DNA of 64,000 nt from Diadema setosum (GCA_033980235.1 CM067069.1:35579992-35643991), one strand, 5' to 3'. Numbered from the stretch's first letter, positions 50,319-62,270 are shown. Made by a program: numbers and translations. The notes: generated from the sequence alone by a model not told the origin.

Positions 50319-51363
50319 GATGATGTAACCCCGGCGCGGGGCGCTGTAACCAGTAACGTGTTGGGGTCACTGCTGCATGCGGTTACCGCTGATGTTGCTC
50401 TGCCACGGCCACGACCTGATCCCGATCTCGCGCTCGCCAACTGGCAAAGGCGTAGATAAGCTGTGCTGAATCTTTTGCATAACGCCATGGCGGGATCATT
50501 CCTACTCCCACTTTCAGAACAGTGGAAGCCATGGCCCATGCGTGAAGTCTTGAGCTAGATCGACATCGAAATCGCGAAAGCTACCGCGCTCAAACCGTAC
50601 CCCACCACTAGATCGAGCATCCCACCGCGGCGGCCAGCGGCGCACTGCGCCGCGCCGATGACGGGCTAGCTAGCTGTAGTGTGCTATGCATGGTACACGT
50701 GCAGTGTATGCATGCGTACGTGTTGCGCTGCATGTAGACAAGTCGCATGGGCCAGCTTGGTACACAGCGAATATTGCGCACTCGTTTTGTCGAACGTATT
50801 ATGTCATGAAACGTATTTCAGCTCATGAAATGTATTTTCATGGAATGGTTTTTCGTTCATCGAATGATTTTTTTTTTTTCGAAAGTATGGAAAGCCATGT
50901 ATGTAAAACACTTTTTGTCAAATATATTTTGGGTCTAATATATTTTTGTTGAAATGAATATATTTTGTCGAATATATTTTCGTCAGATATATTTTTTTGG
51001 TCAAATATATTTTGGGTCAAACATATTTTGGGTCAAATATATTTTTGGTGAAATATATATTTTGTCGAATATATTTTTGGTCAAATATATTTTTGGTCAA
51101 ATATAATTTTGGTCAAATATATTTTGGTGAAATATATATATATATTTTGTCAAATATATATTTTGGTCAAACCTATATATTTTTTTGTCAAATATATATT
51201 TTGTTTGAATATATTTTTGTCAAATACATATTTTATTGAATATATCTTTTATCAAATATATATTTGGTCGAATATATTTTTGTTGAATGAAATTTTACTT
51301 GATGAAATGGTTTTTTAGTTGATGTCGAACATAAATATTTGATTCCCCTCTGGCGTGCCATAG
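50319..51363. repeat. Right inverted arm of the fold-back element
   Basis: Mirror of the left arm: GC-rich zone (50319-50770), TCATCGAATGATTTTTT unit (about 50855), AT-rich array GGTCAAATATATTTTT (50915-51290), then TTTTAGTTGATGTCGAACAT and the GGCGTGCCATAG edge. The array is longer here than on the left, and point differences are common, so the arms have diverged. Confidence 0.75.
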
Positions 51364-52095
51364 CATACAGTAACTAGCTAAACATTGCATCACATCACAC
51401 TCATCACTTGCATGCACAGTATTGCAGGTCTGGTACAGTCTGAGTGATCATGCCAGTGCTAACCATGCTGTCACACAGTTTCTGCGGTCCAGGCATGCCT
51501 GTAAATCTATCATGAATTGCAGAGGAAAAGTCATGGTAGCCATGGCTTTGGCCAGAACCAGAAAATCTAGGTGAGCTGAAAATATATTGAAGGGAGATGA
51601 GCACTAGTATTAATGCACTAACGTTAGTCTAATGTTAGATATAGGCCCTAAAGTTTAAAATAGGTCTAGGCCTACCAGATCTAACGTTACAGAGTAGATC
51701 TAGATTCTAATCTATTGTTAACTGTTTAATGTTAGACAAAATGTCAGTAGGCCTAATCTAACGTAATAGACCTAGGTCTAGCACTAACATTGGGCATAGA
51801 TCTGTAGTCTAGCTTAAGTGTAACGTCAGAGTTCGACTAGGATCTAAGACAAAGAGACTTGACTTTATTGTCTAGTCCAGGGTCATGTGTCAGGGGCCAG
51901 GCCGGACACTCCAAAGTTCAATTAGGGTACATAGGTGTCTACCTTATTTTTACACAGAATGCCATTCAATCGACAAGACCTAGTGTAGGTCTAGCGATAG
52001 GTCCTAGATCTTATAGATCTAGACTAACCAGAAAGTAGAAGAACTTTATAACCTGGTGGTGGTAACAATTCTCCTCCTATGGTCATGTGACATGT

Positions 52096-52430
52096 GCAGT
52101 TACTGCTTTTTTCCATGGGGAAAACAGCAGACTCCTGGCCGTGTGCAGTTACTGCTTTTTTCCGTGGGGAAACTACCCAGAATCAAGGGTGAGCCACCGC
52201 TGTAACTGCATTTTCCTAAATAACATTTAAAAAATAACGGAAACATAATTTTTTCCTAGGTATTGTTAGACAACTAGGTATGGTGCATAATCATACCACA
52301 AAATTATTTTTGAATGTTTCTGTGTTTTTAAAGAATCTGCAAAAAACACAAAATCGCATTTATCTCGGCTCAGCAGCTATGCAGTTACTGCTTTCTTCCG
52401 TGGGGGGGGGGGGGGGGGGGGGGCAGAATT
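52096..52430. repeat. Right outer zone of the fold-back element
   Basis: Three inverted copies of the motif (GCAGTTACTGCTTTTTTCC) at 52096-52120, 52145-52169 and 52381-52401, the last followed by a run of more than 20 G and CAGAATT. They mirror the left outer zone. The DNA from 51364 to 52095 between this zone and the right arm is rich in AACGTTAG and TAGGTCTAG words and has no counterpart on the left. Confidence 0.6.
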
Positions 52431-52741
52431 GTTGACTTGTCTTTTTATTCTCCTTATATCTTTGTCCTATATACTGTGACATTACAAAATTCATGTTTTC
52501 ATATCCAGCGATGAAGGAGCATGGATTTAAATAAACTATACATTTTCATACAAGATGTATCTAAGTTGTTCTGATTGTTCGATTTACCAACTGTTATAGG
52601 ATGCGGTGCATTCATCTCAAACTCTTACTGGACTTCGCACAGTAATGTTGGGGCAGTAATGATGTCAATAATGTTGACTTAAAGGCATAAAAACTTTTAT
52701 TCCTATCTCCACACGAGCTACAACAATAGAAGTCAATAAAG

Positions 52742-53216
52742 CCCTTTTTACACTTGTGTTTCTTAACCCCGTACTTTCTCTGACCCAGGACTATCGTTAA
52801 TCCCGTACCAATTTTTTGCACTTGCCAATAAATCCCGTACTAAGCTCTTGTCCCGGGCTAAAGAGAAAACTTACCTTTTTACACCTGTATAATTAGTCCG
52901 ATACTTTGTGGGGTTCAGGATTCATCTCCGTCGCTTAGCCCTGATTATTTCTTCGTTCTGTTTACACTCGCTTGCTTGGCACCGCAATTGCGGGGTTAGC
53001 ACTGCAAATGCAATTACGGTGCTAACCTGCTTTTTTGCAGGGCCAGATAGTACAGGATTATCGGTGGGGCTAGCCCACTTTGGTAAAAACGAGTGTAAAC
53101 AGAAAGTGGGCTCAGGAAAGTCCAGTACCAACGGTGGGGCTAAGCCCCCCCCCCCCCCCCCCCCTTAGCCCCACCGTTGGTACGGGACTAAGCAAAAATT
53201 TGCAAGTGTAAACAGC
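52742..53216. mobile_element. MITE with TTTACACTTG ends and a 20-bp hairpin
   Basis: CTTTTTACACTTG at the left is matched inverted by CAAGTGTAAACAG at the right. GTACCAACGGTGGGGCTAAG (53125-53144) is repeated exactly inverted at 53164-53183 around a run of C. Repeated 'GGGGCTA' and 'CCCGTAC' words fill the interior. Confidence 0.62.
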
Positions 53217-54540
53217 TACACAAACCCGGTGCAGGGATTTAATTAGATCATCGGTTGTCAATCACAATCAAGCACTAGGGTTTCAGGTGTACACTTTTGC
53301 ATTCCTCCGATTTCATGTATTGTACTTGACTGGTTGCTTGTACTTAGATCGTTTAATCCCTCTGGCGTCGCTTAATCAATGACAGACATCATACAAAGAT
53401 GGTGTGTTCTTGACTTCGTTAGGTAACCCGCTGACCATGGCGCCACAATTTTCAACACAAAGCTATTTTCGATCTGGTCCGCATTGAATCGATCTAGATA
53501 ATGATTTGGCTACGCTTAACGGTATACGTGCAGTAATATTTGTACTCGCAATTAGATTCCACCTGCCCGACAAAAATGTCATAAATTCCTTTTTGCAAAA
53601 AGAGGATAAAATATGCATCATCCAACCAAGTAATGACTACCAATTACACATGTCATATGCATGCATTATGAGTAACGTGGGAGATTGTAGGAAACTGTCA
53701 TTATACGTTGAGAGAAATGGGGGAGATTGGTAGACGTAATAGATAGATAGTGAGAGAGATAGATAGAAAGTGAGAGAGAAAGGAAGAGAGAATGGACGTT
53801 TTCATATAATAAATTACAGTCCATACGATGCAATTAGAATTTGATTGTAAGAAAAACTTATCCTATCTCTGTCTTAATGTAAAGCTGTAATCTGTATAAA
53901 GATGAAGCCCTGCCTTGAAAGGGAGGAAGAAGAAAAAAGAGGAATGTATGGGATAGGAGGAAGAAGGGATAAAAAGAATTCTTTGCCATTCATGCGGTAA
54001 GTGACCAAATCCTTATACCGACGTGGTATGTACCTTGGCCCATTCAACCTTGACGGCTTGAAACTTGGGAGGAAATGAAGAATTGGTTTGTTTTATCAGG
54101 GAGGTGACTAGTGTTGCGATGTGCGTACAAGATCGCAAGTATATCATTCTCGTATAGTCCCGTGTAGGTTACATGCTCTTATACGTAAGTTTGATTGATT
54201 GATTGTTTGTTTGGATATATATAATACTTTGATGTCACGTTGATTTAAACACATATAAGAAGACACCCTATACATCATTCCTTCCAAACATTTATCAATG
54301 ACATGTGTTTCGCATCACGATTATTGTATCTATTTCATTCACCTGCTAACTGCGGATTGATAGCTATAATTTGCTGTCAGTGAGTCGACATTGGAGTTAT
54401 TCCTAGGGTTTTTTAACCGGAAAATAATGTATAATGGTTCATACTTCCGGGAATGAACGTAAACTTCTTTCAGTGACAAAATACGGTGTTGTGTTGTAGA
54501 AATTGGGGAGATATTTTTCTTTGAAAATTGACTGAAAACA

Positions 54541-54572
54541 TGCGCGCGCGCGCACACACACACACACACACA
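54541..54572 (+). repeat. GC/CA microsatellite
   Basis: TGCGCGCGCGCGC followed by ACACAC, alternating purine-pyrimidine sequence able to adopt Z-DNA. Confidence 0.9.
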
Positions 54573-54976
54573 CATTACACGCACACAATTATAGTCGAAC
54601 TGGAATATAACTGTAAAGTGTAATCGTATTACTGATGATATGTATATTCCCCTTCTCCGTGTGCCCCCGTCACCTCCTATTCTATATCATCAGCTGGATA
54701 TGAACCATGCATGACATAGAACAAATTTTTATGAGAGGCCACTCAGAGGCAGAAAAAGAAAAAAATCACACATATGTGTACTGATCATGACCTTTGAAAG
54801 AATCCTACATTCACCCTATGGTCATTATAAATCATCCCCTTCTCACACTCACGACCCATATGACCCCCCCCCCCCCGTCATTTCCACATTTTATCTAACT
54901 TTTGAATGTTATTTCGTTTGTAGATTACTGAAGATTCTGTTTCATTTGTTCATTGCAAAGAGTAGGGTGTTTTAAT

Positions 54977-55292
54977 GGGGTCATCCCACTAGTCATACAG
55001 CCCACCAGTTCGACATTGAAAACAGGTCCATGAGTCATACAGCTCATGAGTCATACAGCCCATGAGTTCAACACTAGGCAAATAAAGCCCATGAGTTTGA
55101 CACTAGGTAAAAACAGCCCACAAATTCGACAGATACAACACGGGGCTTAATATGTCGGTCTCGTTGGCATGGTTGGGCCTTCTTAGCTTAGTGACGAACT
55201 AATGGGCTGTAAAACTCGTGAGCTGTATAACTCATGCGCTGTATGACTTGTGGGCTGTATGACTCGTGGGTGTCGGTCTCGTGACGTGTACC
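54977..55292. mobile_element. 316-bp nested MITE with 9-bp target duplication
   Basis: TGTTTTAAT lies at 54968-54976 and again at 55293-55301. Between them is an element built of many short units like GAGTCATACAGCCCA on the left and their inverse TGGGCTGTATGACTC on the right. Joining the flanks restores a repeat of which an uninterrupted copy exists at 59229, so the insertion is well supported. Superfamily unknown; a 9-bp duplication fits Mutator-like elements best. Confidence 0.72.
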
Positions 55293-55301
55293 TGTTTTAA
55301 T

Positions 55302-55411
55302 CCGCTGAAGTGGCCCCGCCTTATACATCCAACTGTTACTGGACCCCATAGAAGACCAGCCATTGGAGCTGAATATGGGCTATCAAGCCATCTTTTCAGA
55401 TGGAAATGAAA
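55302..55411 (+). repeat. Interspersed repeat copy interrupted by the nested MITE
   Basis: GTGGCCCCGCC ... AACTG ... GGACCCCATAGAAGACCAG ... GCCATCTTTTCAGATGG and an A-rich tail. Together with 54961-54976 it matches the copy at 59229-59365. The A-rich 3' end suggests a SINE or a LINE 3' end. Confidence 0.55.
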
Positions 55412-55747
55412 AAAAAAAAAAACAACAAAAAAAAAACCTTAGGTATCAACGTTCGTTATTTTAATTTTCACATTATCGAACCTTCGGAATAGCGAACATT
55501 CGGAATAACGAATTTCATTTCATTTTCGGATTAGGCCTAATGAAATAACCCCACAAATGTTCGGATCAATGAATCCCATTTTCATTTTCGAATCCGAATA
55601 GAACATCTACAAGTATAGGGAATTTTTGTGTTTCAGAATAACAAACCTTTGGAATAACTTTGGACGACCCTTCGAATAACGAACATCAGACCTAAAAAAA
55701 TGAGATATCAAACACGTCTGAATACTGGAAGCCGAGGAAACTTTGTA

Positions 55748-55752
<5 letters not shown>

Positions 55753-55790
<38 letters not shown>
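55753..55790 (+). repeat. Poly-A run of 38
   Basis: Uninterrupted A run. It may be the tail of an unrecognised retroelement; nothing identifiable lies directly before it. Confidence 0.9.
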
Positions 55791-55792
<2 letters not shown>

Positions 55793-55944
55793 TTGTTTTT
55801 GATTAATTCGTCTCATTTTACAAGGCAGCCAGCACCCACTATGGTTACTTATCTCACACTAGCTCAAAAACTATTCGAAGACTTGGAAGAAAATGACCAG
55901 AAGGTGAATAAGAGTATAGAGTTGGAAACAAAGATGCATTCAAC

Positions 55945-56420
55945 GGAGAAATCCAGTCCAAATATAAGTTAGTCTTATATTTGGAGAGAGTAAAATATAA
56001 GAGAGAGTAAAATATTACGAGTTCAAAGGTATTTTTTTTAAATCGAAAACGGGTGAAAAATGAGGAAGTTACGCAATTATGCCCGAACCTAAAATCTTGG
56101 TATATCTAACTGGTCACTATTCTTAAGTTATTACACCAGGAATAACATCATGTTGCAGACTTCAATGACAGAAACATTAAATTTCCTTAATTTTTGTACA
56201 CGATCAATGGAAAATTGTGAGGTTAAGACATTGTCAGCTCACTCATTCGCATATTCATATCCACTGTACAAGAACTGTTTTGTTTTGCAGAAATTAGCAA
56301 AAAACAAACAAACAAACAAACAAACACCTCAGAATTTCATAACTTCTTTACTTATCCGATTTCAGTCAATTTTTTTTTCTGTTTCCACTAAAGGTCTTGT
56401 TTACGTTTGGGAGCAGTGAT
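55945..56420. mobile_element. Related inverted-repeat MITE, copy 2 (partial, opposite orientation)
   Basis: GAAATCCAGTCCAAATATAA at 55949 and the ACCAGGAATAACATCATGTT block near 56138 match the element at 22947 in inverted order. A TTTCCACTAAAGG end is seen near 56385. Boundaries are approximate. Confidence 0.5.
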
Positions 56421-59228
56421 TTAAAAAAATTTTTCAAGATATCACTTTTGATGCATATGTGTAGGTCAGTAGTATCACAAAACATCCTATACCATATAAA
56501 ATTTTTGCAATAAAGCCTAAAATATAAGGAGATATCACTATTTTTCTCATTAAACCGTAACTGTAGACGGTTTAGTCTGGAAAAAAAAATATTATAACTA
56601 TTGTTCACATTTTGTGTATTCAGCAATAGTTACCTAAGAATTACACTGGTTCAAATTTTTACATTGGCCGTTTCTATCCCTAACTCACATTTTACAACTA
56701 TTTTGAAGCACTAATGCCGTGTTTTTTGGTTCATCTGCAAATGGCAAATTATGCCTTTAACTATTTATACGTCCTTGACATAACAAAAAAAGAGTGATAA
56801 TGGGTCTCTGGTTCTATGGACTGATGTGTGAAGGACGAGAATGGTATCCCTTCGACAGCACTTTCAGGCCGGTCAACCAAGTGATGTGTTCAATCATGAA
56901 AGTAAATTTTTCTTTGTACCTCCATGGTTCAACATCCTGTACGATTTCACTATTACTATACCCATGAAGGTAGCTCCATGCTATACCCATGTTGGCAGAG
57001 AATCTCCTGAATAACGCAGACATCAGACCATTACGAGGGAGATTTGGGGCTTTTGAAAAATTTAGAGAAAAACGGTATACACACTAATAAGCACTTTAAA
57101 CAAATTATACAAGAGGTGTTTTGAGTCCCCCTTAATTTTCGATAAAACCCCACATCACACAAATTAGGTAAGACAAGAAAACTGATGTTAGTTGATAGGA
57201 CGTGAGAGTTCAGTCTTCTGTATCACGAAAAATGTTATGTGAATAAAAGACTATCATCATTTGTAAATGAACACCTTTTGCAATTGTGGACATATACTGA
57301 CATGCTTGGTTTTAAACAGACTACCGGTAAGAAAAAGAGCATTATACCAAGATAACCGTGTAGCACCGCTGTAAAGTAAATGTACTCAACAAACAATGAC
57401 TGACAAGAATAATTACTGTCAAGAATATCGACGAAAATCAACTTGTGAGGCTAGGTGCTACGATTTGATGACTTCAAAGGTCCATTTATTAGGAGGGGAT
57501 TGATAATGCTCCCATTAAGCACTTAGCGTCATTAAAATAGATGTTCTTTCCATGAGTGAAATCAATTCAACGAATCCACACTGCAGAGACAGACTTGCAT
57601 TATATTAATTACGAGACTGAGTGAGAGAAGGTTTAGACCTGCATCTCTCGTAGATTTCTAACACTGATTCCCGAACCGTGGCCACTTAGATGAAATCATG
57701 TAATTATAGTATTCACTCTGGTTCACTTTTCGACAAAAGATTAATGACTACATACATAAAATCGTGCAAGCTTACATTATCTGAATCGAAAGTCGCTCTA
57801 TGGCTTTACCTCGATTGAATTTGATTCTTTTATATTCTGATTACTTTTTTTTATTTTTTTATATCAAATTACTTACACGTAGTCTCCCACAATAATTATT
57901 ATAATGACTTTCTGCTACTTCTGCGGGCAGGTCAAACATGGTGGAAATCATATCTTTCTTTTCAAGAATATCCCGTCAATATTGTCACCTAATTGTGAGG
58001 ATACCACCTTTTACAATAATCTTGACAACTGATGATAACGTGCAGGTAAATGATCTGACGGTAGCAATGATATCGATGTACAGGAAAACAAGAAAAAATG
58101 TGATTATCATGCCAAGGAACTGGAACGTCTTGCGAAGAAGAAGAAGAACGTTAATATCGCATGCAAACCTTGGTCTTACTACACAAACTGGCCTGGGATA
58201 TTCTCATAACAATACGCGCACGAGACGATATACTTACGGAATGACAGAGTGAATCCTGATATTACCTTAGATTCATTTTCATTTTTTTCTTTTTGTCATT
58301 CAATATGCTAAAAGCTTTTATGCAATTTTCAGATTCATTTACACAAAAGGTGTATTCTGCACATTCATAATTGTTTAAATGTGTTACTAATGACAGGATA
58401 TACAGATTCACTGCAGTCATTTCTCTCTTACATAATACATATGTGAATGTCTAGGAATCAAATTATTTGCTGGTGTCTCTGTAGTTTTATCCCGAATATC
58501 ATGCATTCCTGAGGCTTGATAGGATCAATCGTAAGCTACATAGACCACGGATTGATCAGGGAACGTTTGGAGAACTGTTTTTTTTTCTTTTTTTGAACAA
58601 GAGCCGTCAATATCTAGTAACAGGCTCGAGTAAATCCTGTCGAGAAAATATTTGTTAGAAAGGCTGTAAACGAAGTAGGTCGAGTTGCTGTAATTGCATC
58701 ACCCCAAACATAAATTGATCACAAAAACAATTAATTGGATAATTGCTATAGCAATCAACACGAGTTATGTCAGTATAAATGACAATCTACAGCGTTGTTG
58801 AAGGCCGCCCTCCCTTCCGACCAAAGCATCTTTTCTGCAGCTTCACATAAAGCACGCTTCCTACCACACGGGTCAATGCCTGATGAGTTTTACCTCCTAC
58901 ACTCTGAGTGTAATCCCACACTTCCGATGATACAAAGAATCCAGATATCAGGGGTGGTGAGCTTTTAGAATTACATATCCCTTTGATGTAAGAATGAATC
59001 TTAGTCTTACAGGTATCACAAATTGGCTATAGCTCCATGTGAACATAACACCTGTCAAACCAAGTAGATGTAAAGTGAGCGAACTCGCCTTGTACCTCCT
59101 TGGTCATACCAGCGAAGTATCTCTCCCCATCCCAGTCCCTTGGATAGGACATAAAATGGAGGTACCGTGTGTGAGAGAGTCACATCTCATGCACGTAAAA
59201 CATCCCGCTTCTATCATACATCGCAAAG

Positions 59229-59365
59229 ACTAGGGTGTTAAACCCGATGATGTGGTCCCGCCTCACATCTAACTGGACCCCATGGAAGACCAGTTGCTTA
59301 GTGCAACTGAATAAGGGCTATGCAGCCATCTTCTCAGATGGGAAATGAACAAACAAACATACAGA
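59229..59365 (+). repeat. Interspersed repeat, uninterrupted copy
   Basis: TAGGGTGTTAAACCCGATGA, then GACCCCATGGAAGACCAG and CAGCCATCTTCTCAGATGGG, then AAACAAACAAAC. Same family as 55302-55411, and it serves as the empty-site comparison for the nested MITE. Confidence 0.6.
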
Positions 59366-60382
59366 AACAAACAGTCTGTCAAACCCCACTGCCATGTCTT
59401 GTGCACCATAATGCATTTTGTCCCTCCAATATGTTCAAGGAGGTATAGATACTTCTTTGGTCCCTCTCAGCAATGCTTATACAGTGCAAGCAAATGAGAC
59501 TAATTTCAATTACTACCTATTTTATTACAATTGCGACATGTTTTTTTTTTTTTTTTCCCAAACAGAAAATTATGAATGGACGAGAAGCTTCCCATATTGA
59601 AGGTGAAGATAGGATTTCTGAATTTACTTGAATTTTCTTATCAGTATTAGACTTGTTAGAAAATCTGCACGTATACTTAAACTGTTAGCAACCCACAAAG
59701 TCTGCTCACAGTTCAAACAAATGTACATCGAAGCTAAAGTGTGTGAAAGGCCTTCGTCCAGGCCCCTTTCCTGTAGAACAGAATGAAATGATAGAGAGGA
59801 CGTTAGTTTAGAAAGTGATGCGTGCCAAAATGGACCGGATAGCTTCATCATAAGTGAGACGGTCAAGAAATCTCCGTCGGAAATGGCTTGGCATTGAAGT
59901 TGTTGTCATAGTGATGACTCCTCATAAAACTGCGTGACATTCTCATCTGCTCAAGATTATATTTCTCCTTCTTGACCTTTTTCCGTCCGAAAAGTTGAGA
60001 AGACAAGAATATGACAGATAGCCTTCTCGGACCCGAAAAAAAAAAAAAACAAGAGGAGACGCAATAGGTACTAATGCATCTTGCCATCATTTGTGTAAAT
60101 GCCACGGAGCTGGTTTAGTAGCTCCATGTACACTGTATAACATAAAGCACTTTGGTGGGAAAATGAATTAGGCGAACTTGATTAAGTCAGTACTTCTGAG
60201 CAAGTTTTACGGGTACCAGGGAAAAAGAGGTACAAAATGTCGCATCGTTTGAGATACCTCTAAAGAAAAATGCGGAAAATCCCATAGAATGAGAATATTT
60301 TCTAAATAGCACCAAGTGTCAGACAAACTGACATAAGTGAAAGCGAAGTAGGGAAGTAATTATCATTTTTACACATCACCTG

Positions 60383-60996
60383 TCATATAACGGAGTGCGA
60401 TAGCTTCAGAAATAGACCGCAGACTATAGGACAAGACTCGCCTTCACAGATGACTAACCAAGTGATTTTCTTTATCTGGAACTCGGCCCGTTCCCCTTGA
60501 TGACTTTGTGAAGCGTCTCGACTAGGCCTACACCCAGTAGCTCCTTGGTGACACCATGAAGCTTGTAGCTCCATTATGCCCGTGGTGACAGACGGAGTAC
60601 TGGTAAGCATGGAGCGTAAAAAAAGTGGCAGATATATCCGGTGAGTCAAGAAACGGCTTGAGACAAGGCGAACCAACCACCGTCCACTTCCGGTCATCGT
60701 GATCGGCTGGTAGACGATTCATGTCTGAGATGATGTAACGACATCCTAAAATCAGCCCACACCATTCTTTCTTTCATATTTGCTGCCCGCCCACATCCAA
60801 GTGTAGGAATGAGTCTTTCCTGTCCGTACGCCCAGACATCGGTGCGTCTGACCATAAGTTCCCTGTGATAGCTCTGTGGCCTGGTCAGCCACTTGGTAGT
60901 GTTCAACAGGATTTCACTATTCAGTACGTCGGCAGGGCCCCGGCCTTTATCCTGTCCACACTGTGGATCTCCCATAGCAAAATATCTAATCATCAT
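60383..60996 (-). pseudogene. Possible broken glycosyltransferase-like coding remnant
   Basis: On the minus strand three overlapping frames carry protein-like text in sequence. 60996-60700 contains PADVLNSEILLNTTKWL and RRTDVWAYGQERLIPTLG. 60722-60528 contains DRKWTVVGSPCLKPFLD. 60640-60500 in the third frame contains TPSVTTGIMEL. The last resembles the sialylmotif-S core (P-S-T-G-x-x) of GT29 sialyltransferases, and 'RTDVW' could be the end of motif L, but motif L itself is not seen. Frames change at least twice, so if it derives from a gene it is a remnant. The family assignment is weak. Confidence 0.25.
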
Positions 60997-61394
60997 TATG
61001 CTTGCACGTGAGCTCCATCTCCATTACCCGCAAGATCTATATCGAATGAAAACATAATTGCGAATTGTACGTGTCATTACTGCGCGTAGGGTGTGCCATT
61101 GTACATTGTATATATTTTCTTTTCGATTGTGTACTTACTTTTGAAGGTAATAAATATAAAAAAGAAATAGAAAGGAATGAAAAATAGAGGATTGAAACTG
61201 CAATTTCAATACAGCGCTTGATATGAAAAAGACTTTTATCCACGTCAAACATGATACTAAGATGGCAACAGGACGCCAATTATTAATCAGTCCAGAGTGT
61301 CCTCGAAGTGCAAAATTTTTCAGCGATGTGACTTGAGAAATGTTACATTCTGTTTGGATTCTTTATTTGATGTGAGTGTGTTTGTGAGTATGTG

Positions 61395-61446
61395 TATTTG
61401 TGTGTGTGTGTGCGTGCGCGCGCGCGCGTTTGTGCTTGTGTGTGTG
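61395..61446 (+). repeat. GT/GC microsatellite near MFSD6-like exon 2
   Basis: TGTGTGTG, then GCGCGCGCGCG, then TGTGTG, about 370 bp before the exon. Alternating purine-pyrimidine. Confidence 0.9.
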
Positions 61447-61814
61447 TTAGCAACTACACCGTTGGAAACGTTATGAATACACTTCAGACTCAGACACTGA
61501 AGTCCTGAGTTTGATTGTCACGGTGACAAGCTTGTCTTCCCGTAACGAAGGAAATTAAGAAATAACATGAAATATGCCACGCTGAGGTATACCGAACTTT
61601 GGGAACCCCAGTTGTTGATTGTAGTTGATATTTCTTTGAATTCTCATGCAGGGCAAGGTGTAACCCTAAAGCTTCCTGCGGCGCCCAATTAACGGTAGTC
61701 GATAAATCATGTTTTGATTACAATTATATTCAAATATTGATCTTCTAATTACTATGTAGGTATAATGAGTGAAATAAATGAGTAAAGAAGTTTTATCCTT
61801 TGTTTTCTTTGCAG

Positions 61815-61968
61815 TTCGCTAACGGTAGGCGTGCTCCTGTCCGGGTCGAGTACGACGGTGGTACGATGGGGCGTCTCGCTGGTGGTCACCAACTATCGTG
61901 TAGCTTTCCTCAGCTTTGCTGTCGTTGCCTCACTCGCCACGTTCTGCTCACTCTTTATGGATTACGAG
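61815..61968 (+). CDS. MFSD6: MFSD6-like transporter, coding exon 2
   Basis: 154 nt, entering in phase 2 after TTTGCAG and leaving at GAG|GTAGGT in phase 0. It encodes residues 337-388: SLTVGVLLSGSSTTVV, then NYRVAFLSFAVVASLATF, then CSLFMDYE. The second piece is a clear membrane helix. Joined to exon 1 it reads GWAI-C-SLTVGVLL, the continuation expected for the MFSD6 helix after the 'YGWHR..G.LGWAI' signature. The intact frame and consensus splice sites argue for a functional gene. Confidence 0.88.
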
Positions 61969-62270
61969 GTAGGTTCACTCTTTCATTCACAGACCAAGAT
62001 TGTTGCTGTTTAGTCTTTGAAATCCATGATCTTCCGGTATAGAATTATTCTTCTTGGAAACTATAGGCCTGATGATGCTATATGACGCCTAATCACAAGA
62101 TAGAAATACTCTTCTTTTGTTTGCGCCAGTAGTGAACACATTCAATCAAGCTATATAATTATGTGAACATATGATACAAACTTCACCTGAATTCACACCT
62201 GTTTTTCATGCCATTGTCTACAAGCCAAGTCATCTCCCTCCGCTAACCATTTTCTCTTTTCATATTACAG
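61969..62270 (+). other. MFSD6-like intron 2
   Basis: 302 nt, GTAGGT to ATTACAG. Nothing else is seen in it. Confidence 0.85.

Larger units (their letters stand above)
35434..52430. mobile_element. 17-kb fold-back (long inverted repeat) element, TU-like
   Basis: Seen directly: the sequence at 35991-36953 recurs as an inverted, imperfect copy at 50319-51363. Matching landmarks in order from the outside are CTATGGCACGCCAGA, the CATTTCATCAA block, an AT-rich array, repeats of ATTCGATGAACAAAAAA, a GC-rich zone, and CCCCAACACGTTACTGGT. Outside these arms, copies of CGGAAAAAAGCAGTAACTG lie at 35447-35687 and, inverted, at 52096-52404, and the outermost shared string AATTCTGCCCCCC is at 35434 and 52430. 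Known: sea urchin TU elements are modular fold-back transposons with tandem repeats in the outer domain and variable middle segments. Inference: this is a large TU-like element. No transposase and no clear target duplication was found, so the exact ends are uncertain. Confidence 0.65.
25657..61814 (+). other. 36-kb intron 1 of the MFSD6-like gene
   Basis: It begins GTAAGT and ends TTTGCAG. The exons either side join in phase (TG|T) with no loss relative to the family pattern GWAI-x-S, so no coding exon is missing inside. The intron houses the 17-kb fold-back structure with gene remnants, a minisatellite, many MITEs, and a possible minus-strand glycosyltransferase-like remnant. In stretches 25.7-28.9, 31.0-34.0, 45.7-47.4, 53.3-54.9 and 56.5-60.3 kb I see only microsatellites and short unconserved open frames. 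Confidence 0.85.

Noticed and set aside
50997..51318. Open frames with KYIF/QIYF repeats
   Set aside because: Translations of the AT-rich tandem array in the right arm (with mirror frames in the left arm at 36020-36256); not genes.
57938..58252. 104-codon open frame on the + strand
   Set aside because: No family resemblance; an Arg-rich run comes from an AAGAAG repeat.
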